Shown here: one piece after another, positions 6,311-6,530 of the stretch
How the letters are laid out: every line of letters begins with the position of its first letter
How positions within the stretch are numbered: the stretch's first letter is position 1
From: a bacterium
Lineage (GTDB): Bacteria > UBA9089 > CG2-30-40-21
Direction of reading: 5' to 3'
Length of the DNA: 6,530 nt
Assembly (NCBI GenBank): GCA_018814245.1
Contig: JAHIZN010000368.1
Location: forward strand, 1-6,530
Notes under the pieces: model-generated
What the model was told of the DNA's origin: nothing
The model's input: the letters and a program-made list of their open reading frames with translations, nothing else
The model's database searches: none
Program-made: the position numbers and the translations under genes

Positions 6311-6530
6311 GTTTTTCTCTCTAAGGAAAAGGTGGATCTTTATAAACTACTACCGTAAAACTGTGATAATTGCTCAATAATCTGGGTTACTTAACGAATC
6401 ATGTGGGTAAGTCAAATTTAAGTATAAAAGATTGGCTCTTTTTTGCCTCAAATGGGCAACCCTTTGTAACGAAAGAAGAAAGAACCACAAAGGGTGTAAT
6501 CTATAGGGAAGATAATTGACGATTAATTTA
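6311..6530 (-). promoter_or_regulatory. Non-coding operon leader with weak promoter candidate
   Basis: I see no convincing gene in these 220 bases. On the minus strand the best sigma-70-like pair is TTGAGG (6451-6446) and TATACT (6426-6421), with a 19-nt spacer that is longer than ideal. It would give a leader of roughly 100 nt before the radical SAM start. A TTGACT at 6415-6410 has no good -10 partner at the right distance. I found no recognisable cobalamin or SAM riboswitch signature. The promoter is a guess from hexamers only. Confidence 0.3.
6459..6495. repeat. Nine-base perfect inverted repeat upstream of the operon
   Basis: The sequence accctttgt at 6459-6467 is the exact reverse complement of acaaagggt at 6487-6495, with a 19-nt purine-rich loop on the plus strand. 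No T-run follows on either strand, so it is not a standard intrinsic terminator. It lies just upstream of the candidate -35 hexamer and could be an operator-like site, a remnant of an upstream terminator, or chance. Confidence 0.45.

Noticed and set aside
6311..6530. Cobalamin or SAM riboswitch in the leader of B12/SAM enzyme genes
   Set aside because: I looked for conserved B12-box-like or SAM-riboswitch-like core motifs and saw none. The visible stems are short and simple.

Overview
The window holds one block of genes, all on the minus strand and transcribed right to left. It looks like a cell-surface glycan or lipid modification operon from an AT-rich, probably anaerobic and uncultured bacterium. 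The lineage is inferred only from base composition, from the density of oxygen-sensitive iron-sulfur radical enzymes, and from a dispersed-type inverted repeat. No ribosomal or other marker gene is present to fix the taxon.

Layout in the direction of transcription. (1) 6311-6530 is a non-coding leader with a 9-bp hairpin and a weak promoter candidate. (2) 4895-6310 is a cobalamin-binding-domain radical SAM protein. (3) 3921-4892 is a radical SAM protein with a SPASM/Twitch-like cysteine-rich C-terminus. (4) 2491-3924 is a second B12-type radical SAM protein whose N-terminal domain departs from the usual motifs. (5) 1550-2494 is a family 2 glycosyltransferase with C-terminal membrane segments. 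(6) About 1386-1543 is a long imperfect inverted repeat with T-runs leaving both sides. (7) 994-1347 is a small DUF2304-type membrane protein. (8) 1-1007 is the N-terminal 335 codons of a polytopic GT-C/PTPS-related-type membrane protein. It is open along its whole length and runs off the left edge, so it is a real gene although it has no stop codon in the window.

Genes 2 to 5 are packed extremely tightly: a 2-nt gap, then two 4-nt ATGA stop/start overlaps. This implies one transcript and coupled translation. DUF2304 and the GT-C-like gene also overlap, by 14 nt. The inverted repeat separates the radical SAM/GT2 half from the membrane-protein half and may weaken or end transcription there.

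Working model (inference): the GT2 enzyme transfers a sugar to a membrane lipid carrier or glycan, with DUF2304 as its small membrane partner. The polytopic protein acts as a GT-C-like transferase using lipid-linked sugars. The three radical SAM enzymes make a difficult chemical modification, such as methylation at unactivated carbon, epimerisation, dehydrogenation or rearrangement, on the sugar, lipid or an attached group. The substrate cannot be read from the sequence.
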